From positions 1,055,327-1,119,326 of the forward strand of contig NZ_KI911318.1 in NCBI RefSeq assembly GCF_000513855.1: DNA of 64,000 nucleotides, written 5' to 3'. The position numbers were made by a program, and so were the translations under genes. The notes under the pieces were generated by a model that worked only from the letters and a program-made list of their open reading frames with translations, was not told where the DNA came from and made no database searches. The stretch's first letter is position 1. The number at the start of each line of letters is the position of its first letter. The stretch is from Desulfurococcus amylolyticus Z-533 (GTDB lineage Archaea; Thermoproteota; Thermoprotei_A; Sulfolobales; Desulfurococcaceae). Positions 16,255-25,329 of this stretch are shown in pieces.

Positions 16255-17754
16255 ATGGCTATGTACTTCCAAAACGAGGTCGTGAAGGAGATAATTGAAA
16301 GGTATAGGCAGATATGGTCCATCGGTCATGCACTATCTCTAATGGGCTGGGATAGCGAGACCTATATGCCTAAGGCAGGAGTGGAAGAGAGGGCCATTGC
16401 CAGAGCCGAGCTCAGCCTTCTTGCCCAGCAGTTAATACTCAAACCCGAGTTTGTACAGCTCGTCGATAAAGCGAGTGGCTTAGAGGGGTTGAATGATTAT
16501 GAGAAGGGTGTTGTTCGAGTACTCCAGCGTGAGATAAGGATTATGAAGGCGATACCTCCAAGACTCTTAGCTGAACTAGAGAAGACGACTCAGGAGGCGA
16601 TGCATGCCTGGAGGATGGCTAAAGAAGCAAACGACTATGAGAAGTTCAAGCCCTACCTAGATAAAATAATCAAGCTCACGAGAGAGAAAGCGGATTACTT
16701 GGGCTGGAAGGAGCACCCATACGATGCTCTGCTGGATTTATACGAGGAGGGTTTGACCACGCGAGACGTGGATAGAATTTTAGAGCCCCTGGCTAAAGAG
16801 CTGAAAGCCTTGCTGAGTAGTGTCGTGCATGAGGGCAGATTCCCTCAGAAACACCCATTGGAAGACGAACGGTATGAGAGAGACTGGATGGAGCGGGTCA
16901 ATTTAGAGGTCCTGAAGATTGTGGGCTTTCCTATTGGCGAGAGGTCTAGGCTTGATGTCTCAGCACACCCCTTCACAATATCCATCGGCTTAGACGATGT
17001 CAGAATTACAACGAGGTATGAAGGGTTCGACTTCAAGAGGAGCCTGTTGAGCACTATACATGAGTTTGGCCATGCTCTCTACGAGTTGCAGATCGATCCA
17101 GGCTTGAAATACACTCCCCTAGCCGAAGGCGCGAGCTTAGGCGTTCATGAGGGGCAGAGCCGTTTCTGGGAGAATGTAATCGGTAGGAGCCGTGAATTCG
17201 TAGAGCTCATATATCCTATATTAAGAAAGAATCTCCCGTCGGTAGGCAGATTCACGCCTGAGGAAGTCTACTTATACTTCAATACTGTTAGACCAAGCCT
17301 CATACGCACAGAGGCTGATGAAGTCACATACAACCTCCACATAGTATTGAGAGCCAGGCTTGAGAAGCTGATGATCGAAGGCTCAGTTAAAGCCGATGAC
17401 CTGCCTGAACTATGGAACAGCCTGATGGAGGAGCTGGTTGGCGTTAAACCTAAGACTTACAGTGAAGGAGTTCTACAGGATGTTCACTGGAGTATGGGCT
17501 CGATAGGCTACTTCCCAACATACACTCTAGGAAACATTATAGCAGCCCAGCTTAGGTACCATATTGAGAGAAAACTGAAATTATCCGAGAAGATCTCTCG
17601 GGGAGAATTCGAGTCTATAAGAGAATGGTTGAAAAATATGATTCACAGGTACGGTAGGACATACCCACCTAAAGAGCTTCTCAGAATGGTCTTCGGGGAG
17701 GAATACTCGGTAGAACCACTAGTGAAATATTTGAAAGAGAAATACGTGGGGTAA
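16255..17754 (+). CDS. Thermostable carboxypeptidase, M32 (Taq) family
   Basis: The 499-residue protein is a full-length M32 metallocarboxypeptidase. The zinc motif HEFGHALYE is at about 269-277, followed by EGQSRFWENVIGRS (third ligand Glu, about 297-310) and the family-specific ETYMP near the N-terminus (SLMGWDSETYMPKAG). These enzymes remove C-terminal residues from peptides in the cytoplasm. GTG 16249, ATG 16255 and ATG 16261 are all possible starts; no clear Shine-Dalgarno site decides. It is monocistronic, with AT-rich sequence upstream. Confidence 0.93.
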   Translation: MAMYFQNEVVKEIIERYRQIWSIGHALSLMGWDSETYMPKAGVEERAIARAELSLLAQQLILKPEFVQLVDKASGLEGLNDYEKGVVRVLQREIRIMKAIPPRLLAELEKTTQEAMHAWRMAKEANDYEKFKPYLDKIIKLTREKADYLGWKEHPYDALLDLYEEGLTTRDVDRILEPLAKELKALLSSVVHEGRFPQKHPLEDERYERDWMERVNLEVLKIVGFPIGERSRLDVSAHPFTISIGLDDVRITTRYEGFDFKRSLLSTIHEFGHALYELQIDPGLKYTPLAEGASLGVHEGQSRFWENVIGRSREFVELIYPILRKNLPSVGRFTPEEVYLYFNTVRPSLIRTEADEVTYNLHIVLRARLEKLMIEGSVKADDLPELWNSLMEELVGVKPKTYSEGVLQDVHWSMGSIGYFPTYTLGNIIAAQLRYHIERKLKLSEKISRGEFESIREWLKNMIHRYGRTYPPKELLRMVFGEEYSVEPLVKYLKEKYVG

Positions 17755-18277
17755 TCTCTTAAAGTTTAAAGTTTTTCTACGCAGAATACTCAAAGCTGGA
17801 TGAAATTTAGGGATTGAATCCTGTTAAGGCCAAGTTGAGCTAAGCTTGCCATCGAATACTGCCTTAATACTCCTTCTCCTGCTAACAGCGTCAAGCCGGG
17901 CTTTCTCAGTGTTGAAGCAGATTTCCTGAACGATCTAGCAGACACCACAGGACTCATATTACCACTATTAAACTGTCATTTATCGACTTCAAAGAGTTAC
18001 TCTATTAGGTAGGATAGGACTTCAGGAACCGGCATATTACTAACTTAATAACCCGGTGTATTACAGGGTGAAAGAAAATATTCTACAGTCAAGAACACGA
18101 TGGTTGACCTGCTGGCAATGGTGGTCCCATTCATAGTTGCGTTTCCCGCTAATGGTGGTTTTAAATACTTCTTAATATTTGTAGTTCCGTTAGCGGGGTT
18201 AGCCCCTGGCCTGGGCTCTCTTGCTTCACCTAGACTACATGGGGCTCCCATCTGAGGAGAAATATCTTAACCCGGTG
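17755..18277. other. Long gap with a short hydrophobic ORF remnant
   Basis: No full gene is visible in these 523 bases. A plus-strand frame at 18052-18255 encodes KNTMVDLLAMVVPFIVAFPA and further hydrophobic sequence, which looks like the end of a membrane protein. An 11-bp direct repeat TAACCCGGTGT occurs at 18049-18059 and 18268-18278. The first 300 bases show nothing I recognise. Confidence 0.5.
18052..18255 (+). pseudogene. Possible C-terminal remnant of a membrane protein
   Basis: The open frame begins right after a stop at 18049 and ends at 18253-18255, giving about 67 residues with two hydrophobic stretches (LLAMVVPFIVAFPA and YFLIFVVPLAGLAPGLG). A possible ATG lies at 18100. It is too short for a transporter and no family is recognised. 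Its position next to a broken insertion sequence and between direct repeats favours a decayed gene, but a small real membrane protein is possible. Confidence 0.3.
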
Positions 18278-18604
18278 TTAATAGCTCCAAATAACGTCTC
18301 TATCTAGGGTTAATCCATTACCTAGCCTAGCTAGTCTCAATAGGACTTTAGCTACTTTCACCCTCTTCCACCCTCTCACCGCAATGCGGATCATAGAGGG
18401 GGTGTATCTTGCTATGGGTTTGCCTATGAACGGGTCTCTTGACGCCGGGTATGCTTCTGAAACCTCTACAACATGTACTGGCTCACCGTTTAAAACCTCT
18501 ACGAGTCTTACAATACTCCACTGGTGCAGTCTATGCTTCAAATTATTTTTCTTGGTTTTCTCAACCAGCCTCTTCTTACCCTTGTAAACATTGCCGATAA
18601 CCAC
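18278..18604 (-). pseudogene. tnpB: IS607/IS605-family TnpB, C-terminal fragment
   Basis: The 108 residues begin inside the RuvC-like nuclease domain of TnpB (IVVIGNVYKGKKRLVE, then KLHRW-like NLKHRLHQWSIVRLVE) and run to LTLDRDVIWSY, the LDRDV of the last RuvC motif. The N-terminal two thirds are missing, the usual zinc-finger cysteines are absent, and the end is cut short. The 5' end overlaps the TnpA fragment by 29 nt in another frame, showing that a deletion joined the two genes. Not functional. Confidence 0.75.
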
Positions 18605-19007
18605 TATCGCTGACGACTATGTACTCTGCTTGAGGAATATTCTTACTGACCCAGAGCTTGAGGGCTTCAACCTGTTTATCGAGATCACTCCTCTGTGTAC
18701 TGCTAGATACTCTAGCGTATATCACTACACGCTTAATCCTTTGAACACATTTGAGAACTCTCTCGACCTCACTATACGGGATCCCCCACCTACCGTTAAC
18801 ATTATAAACAGTAATCCTACCACTCTTAATCCACTTAATCACAGTAACCCTAGACACATCAAGAATTCTAGCAAACTCGGTTGTACCTAGATAGTGCTCG
18901 CCCATAATGCTCCAAGTATCTAAGTTATCTACAAATTTACAATAGCCTACAGGTAGGAGCCCGTATCCGGCGTTAGTTGAATCTAATGTTGTTTCCAGCG
19001 TTTTCAA
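18576..19007 (-). pseudogene. tnpA: IS607-family serine recombinase TnpA, truncated
   Basis: This fragment has a MerR-like HTH (YLGTTEFARILDVSRVTVIK, about 39-58), the VNGRWGIPYSEVERVL wing and the catalytic YARVSSST of a serine resolvase (about 97-104). It then breaks off at VVSDSGYRQCLQG, before the rest of the catalytic domain and the long helix. Intact IS607 TnpA is about 190-220 residues. The first 36 residues upstream of the HTH look non-native; the true start may be the ATG before GEHYLGTTEF, at 18902. Confidence 0.75.
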
Positions 19008-19033
19008 TAATTAAAGGTATTTAAAAAGGGGAG

Positions 19034-19109
19034 TGCGGCGGCCGGGATTTGAACCCGGGATCTCCGGCTTGGGGGGCCAGCGTCCTAGTCCAGGCTAGAC
19101 GACCGCCGC
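19034..19109 (-). tRNA. tRNA-Gly (CCC) with C33
   Basis: The minus strand gives acceptor GCGGCGG/CCGCCGC, anticodon stem CTGGC/GCCGG, loop CCCCCAA, T stem CCGGG/CCCGG with TTCAAAT, and discriminator A. The anticodon is CCC. The base before it, normally the invariant T33, is C. No intron, no CCA. The gene lies 27 nt upstream of the broken IS607 element. Confidence 0.88.
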
Positions 19110-19191
19110 TCATCTGTATAAATAGATTATGATGGTTGAATTTATAAAAATTCATGATTTACCGGATCCATGTTTAGGTTACTCCATTGAT

Positions 19192-21660
19192 TCATCTACG
19201 TGTTATATAGTAGAGTAGCGAGGCTAGAATCACGGCTACACCTATACCCACGCCTATTGATGTAGTATAGTCGAGTTCTTTCACAGTTATAGTAGTTGGC
19301 TGGGTAGTGGTTTGAGTCATGGTCTCAGTCTCCGTGGTCGTGTATATCTGAGTCATCGTGGTTGAAATTGTTTCCTTAACAGTGACTGTAGTGGTATCGG
19401 TCTTGGCCACAGTGGTGGTTACAGGCTGGGTAGTGGTTTGAGTCACGGTCTCAGTCTTAGTAGTGGTTAACGTGATAGGCGTGGTAATTGTTTGAGTCAC
19501 GGTCTCAGTGGAGGTTACTGTGGCCGTAGTAGTATTAGTTACAATTATAGTCGATGTAATAGTCGTAGGCACTATCACAACCTGGGTTACCGTTCTCGTC
19601 ACCGTTGTCGTCATACCCGGCGTTGTAGTGGTTGTAGTGGTGGGAGTAGTCGTAGTTGCTGTGGTGGTAGTTGTTGTAGTCGTAGGAGTCGTAGTGGGAG
19701 TGGTCGTAGTAGTGGTTGTAGTTGTTGTAGTGGTTGTGGTTGGAGTGAGTATCTTAGGCTTGTTATAGACTCCTTCAACAGTGACTATTATAGTGCTTCC
19801 AACCCCTAGGATCAATAACTTGTTATTAGCAACCATTACTGGGAAAAGTGGAATTGTCTTCCAGGTTTTCACAGTGTAATTCGATGGTGTTAAATCAGGA
19901 CTATAGTACGCTATCACAGTATTATTATTTATCTTCTCTCTAAAGGTTAGGAGAACCGTTTTTTCAACGGGGTCATAGAGCCCTCTAACCCAGTCTATGC
20001 TTGTAGCCACTGGTACGCTCTTAACTATGTTACCGTTAAAGTCTACTAGAGTCGCGTTGTAGTTGCCATAGCCATCACTATATACTACAATCCATCCATC
20101 TCCATTGAGGGGTATGACATAGGGGTAATAGGAGTAGTTATCGCGTAGACCACCAGCCAAGATGCTTGGTGCTTTCACAGTAATATTATTTGTTACATCG
20201 TAGACGAAGTAATCCAGTGTAGTACTAGTGCCATTGTATACAACGAGGACACGGGATACCGAGCTATTAGTGCTCATGGCTGCATGGATATTACCGTATA
20301 ATGCGTTATAGTAATACGAATACGAAGGACTAGCTAAGATAGGCGAAGGTCCCTGAGACCCAGGCCTAGTATCAACCGGTATCCAGACTAGATCCGGCAT
20401 ACCCGAGGAGTTTACATAGTACATTACAAGTCCTATGTCATGCCAAGTATCGGGGTTCCAGCCCCTAGCAACTATCACACCCCTACCGCTTAAAGTGTCA
20501 ACCATAACCCTTGAGAGATACTCGAAACCGACTGCTGTAGCGTTGACTGTTTGATTAACGCCGGTTTGAGAGGCCAGTACTATTGAATTCAAGAGGGTTG
20601 CAGGAGAGCCTAGACTACTATCAATACCCACAAGCCTAACATAACTAGTATAGATGTTTGTCGTACTATCTCTTATAGTCGTAATATATGATACAAGCCA
20701 TCCATCGTAACCGGGTAGTCCGAACACCACCGGGGCATACTGGTAGCTCTCGATACCTATATATCCTTGCGCATTAATACTTCCATTATAGTTTATGAAC
20801 GCGTACTCTAGGCTTCTCTGATACTTTGTTCCACCAATAGTATCCTCATACTGGCTCCATAGCACTAGTACACCACTACTATTTGATGCGGTGCTAACGA
20901 AGCCCTGGAATCCGCTTGTACTTGATCCATTGTAGCATGTGAGAATAGTTGGTGCGTAAACAATTCCATCAGGATTCATTATCCAGGCCATCACCCTAGG
21001 CTGTTTGTTACTCGTTGAGTTATATTCCTCCATCACTGCGAATACATGTCTTCCACTGTAACCAGTATACATGAATCCATTATGTGATGAATAATATCCA
21101 GGATTATAAGTAGTTATCGTTGTCGATGATACCGTGGGAGAGCTGTCATTGCTGTCCGAGTATTCCTCGTATAGACTCCATGTACTGGGGTCGAACTCGT
21201 TGTCTGTAAAATTATACACTTGGGCATACCCGTTTTCCACTAACCACTCATTGATGTTGAGTAAGTGTGTTGAATTATATCTGAGATAGGCTACCGCGAT
21301 TATCCTACCGTAGATATCGACGCCTTTAATGGAGTCTATGTCGAGGTAGACGACTGGTCCATATTGAGTGACCAGGTAGGTTAGATTACCGAGTGCATCC
21401 TGCCCCTCAGTGGTATTTAATTCGGGGGCATTGATATCAGCTAGCCTAACAGTGTCCCTGTAATCGCCTGCAACCATTATTGCTGGCGCGATCCTTAATG
21501 TGTCACCATCCACCACACTTGTAACTACGACCCTTGCATCTGGGAATGGTAGCTGGTATATGCCCACTACTCCCGGCACATGATATATTAGTATGGATGC
21601 TATTGAGAGGAGCATCGGGAACATTAATAAGATAGTTGCAACAGACTTTCCACCCATCAT
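19192..21660 (-). CDS. Surface-anchored thermonuclease-like protein with Thr-rich stalk
   Basis: After a signal segment (about 5-25), residues 40-165 form an SNase/thermonuclease domain: VVDGDTLRI, VRLADINAPEL and DIYGRIIAVAYL carry the counterparts of the catalytic Asp, Arg, Glu and Arg of staphylococcal nuclease. A large beta-rich domain follows (about 195-645, with GDGWIVVYSDGYGNYN). A threonine stalk comes next (about 650-795, long TTTTT runs and TETVTQT repeats), then a C-terminal transmembrane helix ending in YITRR. The enzyme should cut nucleic acid outside the cell, for DNA scavenging or defence (inference). The 822-residue gene is alone and follows no operon. Confidence 0.8.
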   Translation of the reverse strand: MMGGKSVATILLMFPMLLSIASILIYHVPGVVGIYQLPFPDARVVVTSVVDGDTLRIAPAIMVAGDYRDTVRLADINAPELNTTEGQDALGNLTYLVTQYGPVVYLDIDSIKGVDIYGRIIAVAYLRYNSTHLLNINEWLVENGYAQVYNFTDNEFDPSTWSLYEEYSDSNDSSPTVSSTTITTYNPGYYSSHNGFMYTGYSGRHVFAVMEEYNSTSNKQPRVMAWIMNPDGIVYAPTILTCYNGSSTSGFQGFVSTASNSSGVLVLWSQYEDTIGGTKYQRSLEYAFINYNGSINAQGYIGIESYQYAPVVFGLPGYDGWLVSYITTIRDSTTNIYTSYVRLVGIDSSLGSPATLLNSIVLASQTGVNQTVNATAVGFEYLSRVMVDTLSGRGVIVARGWNPDTWHDIGLVMYYVNSSGMPDLVWIPVDTRPGSQGPSPILASPSYSYYYNALYGNIHAAMSTNSSVSRVLVVYNGTSTTLDYFVYDVTNNITVKAPSILAGGLRDNYSYYPYVIPLNGDGWIVVYSDGYGNYNATLVDFNGNIVKSVPVATSIDWVRGLYDPVEKTVLLTFREKINNNTVIAYYSPDLTPSNYTVKTWKTIPLFPVMVANNKLLILGVGSTIIVTVEGVYNKPKILTPTTTTTTTTTTTTTTPTTTPTTTTTTTTATTTTPTTTTTTTPGMTTTVTRTVTQVVIVPTTITSTIIVTNTTTATVTSTETVTQTITTPITLTTTKTETVTQTTTQPVTTTVAKTDTTTVTVKETISTTMTQIYTTTETETMTQTTTQPTTITVKELDYTTSIGVGIGVAVILASLLYYITRR

Positions 21661-21762
21661 AATTACACCCTAATAAATATATTCGTTGGCAAAATAAAAA
21701 CCTAGTTAAGAATGGAGAGATATGCTAGTGGAGCCTCCCTATGTAGCAATTGAAAACCAGTA

Positions 21763-22029
21763 TTAAGCCGGAACATATATCGGGGCTCTCCTGCCACCAC
21801 AATATAGTTTAAGTATTCCTTTCTTCTCGGCTTCCCTGAGTATCTTCCTGGCAACGCTCACTCTAATATTGAGCTCCTGGGCGAGTATGTATGGTGTATA
21901 GTATTTTACCCCTTGCTTGGATACCGCTGTCTTAAGTCTTTTCAGGATGTCCTCTGTAGGCTCAAATATGTTCGCCCTGAATTCTTTACTACTGGATGCT
22001 TGCTGGGCGGGCTTCTTCTTCTCTGACAT
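21763..22029 (-). CDS. rps25e: Ribosomal protein S25e
   Basis: The 88-residue protein has a Lys-rich N-terminus and a winged-helix core, VKYYTPYILAQELNIRVSVARKILREAEKKGILKL (about 40-75), ending in the family's RRAPIYVPA. S25e is a small-subunit protein found in eukaryotes and many Crenarchaeota. It is transcribed alone, downstream of the DUF998 gene on the same strand. Confidence 0.85.
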   Translation of the reverse strand: MSEKKKPAQQASSSKEFRANIFEPTEDILKRLKTAVSKQGVKYYTPYILAQELNIRVSVARKILREAEKKGILKLYCGGRRAPIYVPA

Positions 22030-22099
22030 ATGTAATCACCTATTCCTATATGAGTACTATTTAAGGTTTAAAACTATTTCAGAGATTCAAAGATGCCAC

Positions 22100-22633
22100 T
22101 TACCAATATATATAGAGGTAGACTGGGGCGAATAACGCGACAGAGGTAATCTCTGGTATAGCCGCTCCCCTCGGCACCCCATATGCGAAGTGAATAGCCC
22201 AAACCATTATTATTACAACTAGTGCCATCGCCGAGTATAGTTTAACAATCTTCATCTTCTCCTTCAAGTTTGCTAGCAACAGAAACAACGCTATCCCAAT
22301 GAAGAATAAGACTGATACAATAAAGTGGAGCAAGCCATATACCTCATCAAATACTCCGACTAGGATCAATGAGACACCTGTATACATGAGCACCATATTG
22401 TAGTGTTTATCTATACGCTGTGACACAATGGCTGTAGTATATGCTGAAAGCCCTCCAAATATGAGTCCTATATTAAACAAGGGGGCTACACTGCTTTTAA
22501 CTGCGTGCCCTAGATCACTGAGAGCGTTGCCAAATATATTGAACCATGGAGAGTACGCCATCGAGGCAAGTATGCATATAAGAGGTATTATTACCGAGGC
22601 TAGGGGCAGGTACCTAGTCATCATACCCCTCAC
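22100..22633 (-). CDS. DUF998-family membrane protein
   Basis: The 177-residue protein has about six transmembrane helices. The N-terminal motif SPWFNIFGNALSDLGHAVKSSVAPLFNIGLI (about 28-58) is characteristic of DUF998 (compare NALSDLG). Its GTG start overlaps the stop of the ABC permease gene, so it is translationally coupled to the exporter operon. Function unknown. Confidence 0.75.
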   Translation of the reverse strand: MRGMMTRYLPLASVIIPLICILASMAYSPWFNIFGNALSDLGHAVKSSVAPLFNIGLIFGGLSAYTTAIVSQRIDKHYNMVLMYTGVSLILVGVFDEVYGLLHFIVSVLFFIGIALFLLLANLKEKMKIVKLYSAMALVVIIMVWAIHFAYGVPRGAAIPEITSVALFAPVYLYIYW

Positions 22634-23397
22634 CCAACCAGGTTTCTAATATATAGCTTGTACGCTAAGATAAATATCACTATTGTCCAAGCGAGAAGCC
22701 CAAGAGCATTGTAGGCGAGATCTATGTTTTCAATGTAGCCGAAGCTCCATCTATATATACTGGTAGCCATGGATAAGGGAGAGTAATTGACTATCGGGGA
22801 TGCAAACCCCAGCCTAGCCTTCACAACTGTCTCAGGGTAGAATATATTTGAGACAAAGAAGAGTATATTGTACATAAGCGATCTTATTGTAGCCTGTAAG
22901 TTGAAGTCCCTTGTGACAGTTGAGAGCGAAATAGAGAGACTAGCCATTACAGTAGCTAGTAGAAGAGATGTATAAAGTATATATAGCCACCTAGTTAAAC
23001 ACGGCATCCCCAGTATTATCACAGCAAATAATAGGAAGCCAAACTGGTAAATTAAGCCCCTAAGCACCCCACTTACTATGCGTCCGATCGCTAGCACTGT
23101 TCTCTTAACCGGTAGTGAAACCAGGTATAATGTAACCTCCCTTCTCAGCTCTATACCGACCTCTCTGCCAATACTGAAGGATGAAATAAATATTGAGAGG
23201 CTTAGGATCCCTGGCGTGATGAACTTTATGTAATCCGGTATAAGTACTGGATTAACTATCCCCCTGAAGATTAATCCAAAGATAAGTATATCGGCCAGGT
23301 TCATAGCTACCTGGCCAGCTAGCCAGTATTTATACCGCCAGAAACGTGATAAATCCCTTTGTGCAATAAATAGTATTAGCCTGACATCCCCCAACAT
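22630..23397 (-). CDS. ABC-2 type transporter permease (second)
   Basis: The 255-residue protein has six transmembrane helices and the ABC-2 pattern: PGILSLSIFISSFSIGREVGIELRREVTLYLVSLPVKR (about 67-104) with the cytoplasmic coupling segment, then a conserved late-helix region. The ATG at 23397 overlaps the TAA stop of the preceding permease (TAATG) and follows GGTGGGTGG. Two permeases and one ATPase make a heterodimeric exporter. The cargo is not evident. Confidence 0.82.
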   Translation of the reverse strand: MLGDVRLILFIAQRDLSRFWRYKYWLAGQVAMNLADILIFGLIFRGIVNPVLIPDYIKFITPGILSLSIFISSFSIGREVGIELRREVTLYLVSLPVKRTVLAIGRIVSGVLRGLIYQFGFLLFAVIILGMPCLTRWLYILYTSLLLATVMASLSISLSTVTRDFNLQATIRSLMYNILFFVSNIFYPETVVKARLGFASPIVNYSPLSMATSIYRWSFGYIENIDLAYNALGLLAWTIVIFILAYKLYIRNLVG

Positions 23398-24194
23398 TAC
23401 TTCCACCCACCCGCCTCAAGCTTCTTAGTGTAATGCTCCATAGCCAGTACAATCATCCCGATACTGAAACCCAGGATGTAAAGTACTAGTGCGTATGGGG
23501 AGACGGTGTATAGCGTGAACTCGGGTATGAATAGGAGCCTTATGAAATCTGCGATGCTTGTTAATGGATTGAATAGCGCTGCATAATAGTAAGGGGCTAT
23601 CCCTATTGCTTGTATTATAGGTAATGGGTAGAATATACTGCTCAGCCTTACCAGTATAGCGTCAATGGTGCCGAAGAGTATATCGGTTGCATCGGTTGAT
23701 TTCACATTTAACACCACAAGTATAACTAAACCAACTACGCCTATGGAGAATATGTAAGCCATTATCATTGAAACGAGTAAGCCGGTTAGGTTTAAAGCGT
23801 TCACAGCGATTAATACAATAAGCATCATGGGTAATGTGAATAATAATGCAGCCAGGGAGCACCCAAGTATCCTGCCCAGCACGAAGATGTTTCTTTTAAT
23901 AGGGAGAGATAAATGATATTCGACTATTCCATCATCAAATTCATCCGCTATCACGTATCCCCTTGATATGCTTGTTGAATACAGTATCGACACATATACT
24001 CCTAGCAGGTAGAATTCATAGTAGTTTACCCCGGTTAACTGTCTAACTATAAGGGATATGGCTCTTGCAAATATGAATACCTGGATCACAAACCAGCTAA
24101 GCCTCATTGCAACGAAGACTTTCTGCGTCTTGAGTCTTTCTAAATCCCATTCGATAACATGGATTAAATCTCTTAGATCACTAAGAAAGAACAC
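23397..24194 (-). CDS. ABC-2 type transporter permease (first)
   Basis: This 265-residue protein has six predicted helices and the ABC-2 segment YVIADEFDDGIVEYHLSLPIKRNIFVLGRI (about 84-113), parallel to the equivalent segment of its partner permease. The GTG start overlaps the TAG stop of the ATPase gene (TAGTG). Both permeases begin with a cytoplasmic helix before the membrane. Confidence 0.82.
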   Translation of the reverse strand: MFFLSDLRDLIHVIEWDLERLKTQKVFVAMRLSWFVIQVFIFARAISLIVRQLTGVNYYEFYLLGVYVSILYSTSISRGYVIADEFDDGIVEYHLSLPIKRNIFVLGRILGCSLAALLFTLPMMLIVLIAVNALNLTGLLVSMIMAYIFSIGVVGLVILVVLNVKSTDATDILFGTIDAILVRLSSIFYPLPIIQAIGIAPYYYAALFNPLTSIADFIRLLFIPEFTLYTVSPYALVLYILGFSIGMIVLAMEHYTKKLEAGGWK

Positions 24195-25141
24195 TATCCC
24201 TCTCCCCTGAGACTAGCTCCTGTTAAATATGTGAACACATCGTCAAGGGTTGGCTCCTTGATCATCAGCCTTGACACGGTGATATTATTCTTCTTTAATA
24301 AATCCACTATGTCTACTACCTTCTCCTCTCCTTTCTCAAGGTATACTCTGAGAACTCCGTTCTTAAACTCTACTCTACCATACTCATTAAGCCTCTCTAC
24401 AATATTATTAGGAAGTTTATCATTGTTAACCTGTATCTCCACCACGTCGCCGCCTGGAATCATATCCTTGAGCTCGCTGATCGTTCCAAGCGCTCTTAGA
24501 CGGCCCTTATATATTATAGCTATCCTCTCACACACCCTTTCAGCTTCAAACATATCGTTGGTTGCAAGTATAACAGTCGTACCCTCCTTCTTCAACCCCT
24601 CTATTATGTTCCATAAAGCATGCTTGGCCAAGACATCTACTTGAGCCGTTGGCTCATCCAGTATTGCAAGTCTCGGCTTTTGAATCAATACTTTAGCCAG
24701 CTCCACTTTTTTACGGGTACCCCCGCTTAACTGGTAGAAGTATTTATTACGGTGCTCCCAGAGCCCCAGGGTTTCCATGACCTCCCTTACTACTTTCCTA
24801 GCTTCTTCACCACTGTAGCCTACTACCTTTGCATGCCACATTAATAGATCATATGGTTTATCCACCCAGAGTGCTTTCGGATCCTGAAAGGCTATCCCAG
24901 TGATTTTTCTTACAGCGTAATCCTCCCGTGTAACACTGTGTCCATACACGTATATGTCGCCGCTTGTAGGCTTATATATAGTGGCTATGGTGAGCAAGGT
25001 CGTTGTTTTACCAGAGCCATTTGGCCCAAGGAGACCAAAGATCTCCCCCTCATATATATCCAGGTTTAAATCGTCGACAGCTGTGAAATCACCGAATTTC
25101 TTAGTAAAAGAGCGTATTTCAACCGCGTGGATTCCACTCAT
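24194..25141 (-). CDS. ABC-2 exporter ATPase subunit
   Basis: The 315-residue protein contains Walker A GPNGSGKTT (about 37-45), a Q-loop in TGIAFQDP, signature LSGGTRKKVELAKVL (about 140-154), Walker B PRLAILDEPTA (about 159-169), and a C-terminal regulatory extension as in drug/antibiotic-type ABC-2 ATPases. The ATG at 25141 is chosen because the domain starts there; the frame stays open to 25372 but the extra 77 residues look non-coding and contain the divergent promoter. It drives the two permeases downstream. Confidence 0.9.
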   Translation of the reverse strand: MSGIHAVEIRSFTKKFGDFTAVDDLNLDIYEGEIFGLLGPNGSGKTTTLLTIATIYKPTSGDIYVYGHSVTREDYAVRKITGIAFQDPKALWVDKPYDLLMWHAKVVGYSGEEARKVVREVMETLGLWEHRNKYFYQLSGGTRKKVELAKVLIQKPRLAILDEPTAQVDVLAKHALWNIIEGLKKEGTTVILATNDMFEAERVCERIAIIYKGRLRALGTISELKDMIPGGDVVEIQVNNDKLPNNIVERLNEYGRVEFKNGVLRVYLEKGEEKVVDIVDLLKKNNITVSRLMIKEPTLDDVFTYLTGASLRGEG

Positions 25142-25283
25142 TTCAAAAACCCTAAATTGATTTTTACATAGAGTTGACCAATTATAATTAATTCCGCCTT
25201 TAAACTTTATGATTTTCAGCCATTGAATCATATGCGTGAAGTATTCAGGCTGGTTTACAAGCCCAGATACTTGGTATCTCACA

Positions 25284-25296
25284 AAAATATTTATAC
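25284..25296 (+). promoter_or_regulatory. Promoter of the second Mrp operon
   Basis: AAAATATTTATAC lies about 35-45 nt before the first start codon at 25330 and gives a likely transcription start near 25317. Confidence 0.5.
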
Positions 25297-25329
25297 CGGG
25301 GGAATTCTCTAAGAAAATGGGTAAAACGT

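Noticed and set aside
18384-18890. Plus-strand frames opposite the IS607 fragments
   Set aside because: They are shadows of the transposon genes, which carry clear HTH, resolvase and RuvC motifs on the minus strand.
19492-19809. Long plus-strand frames made of Val or Arg/Ser/Cys repeats
   Set aside because: They are the complementary strand of the Thr-codon stalk of the thermonuclease-like gene and have no independent support.
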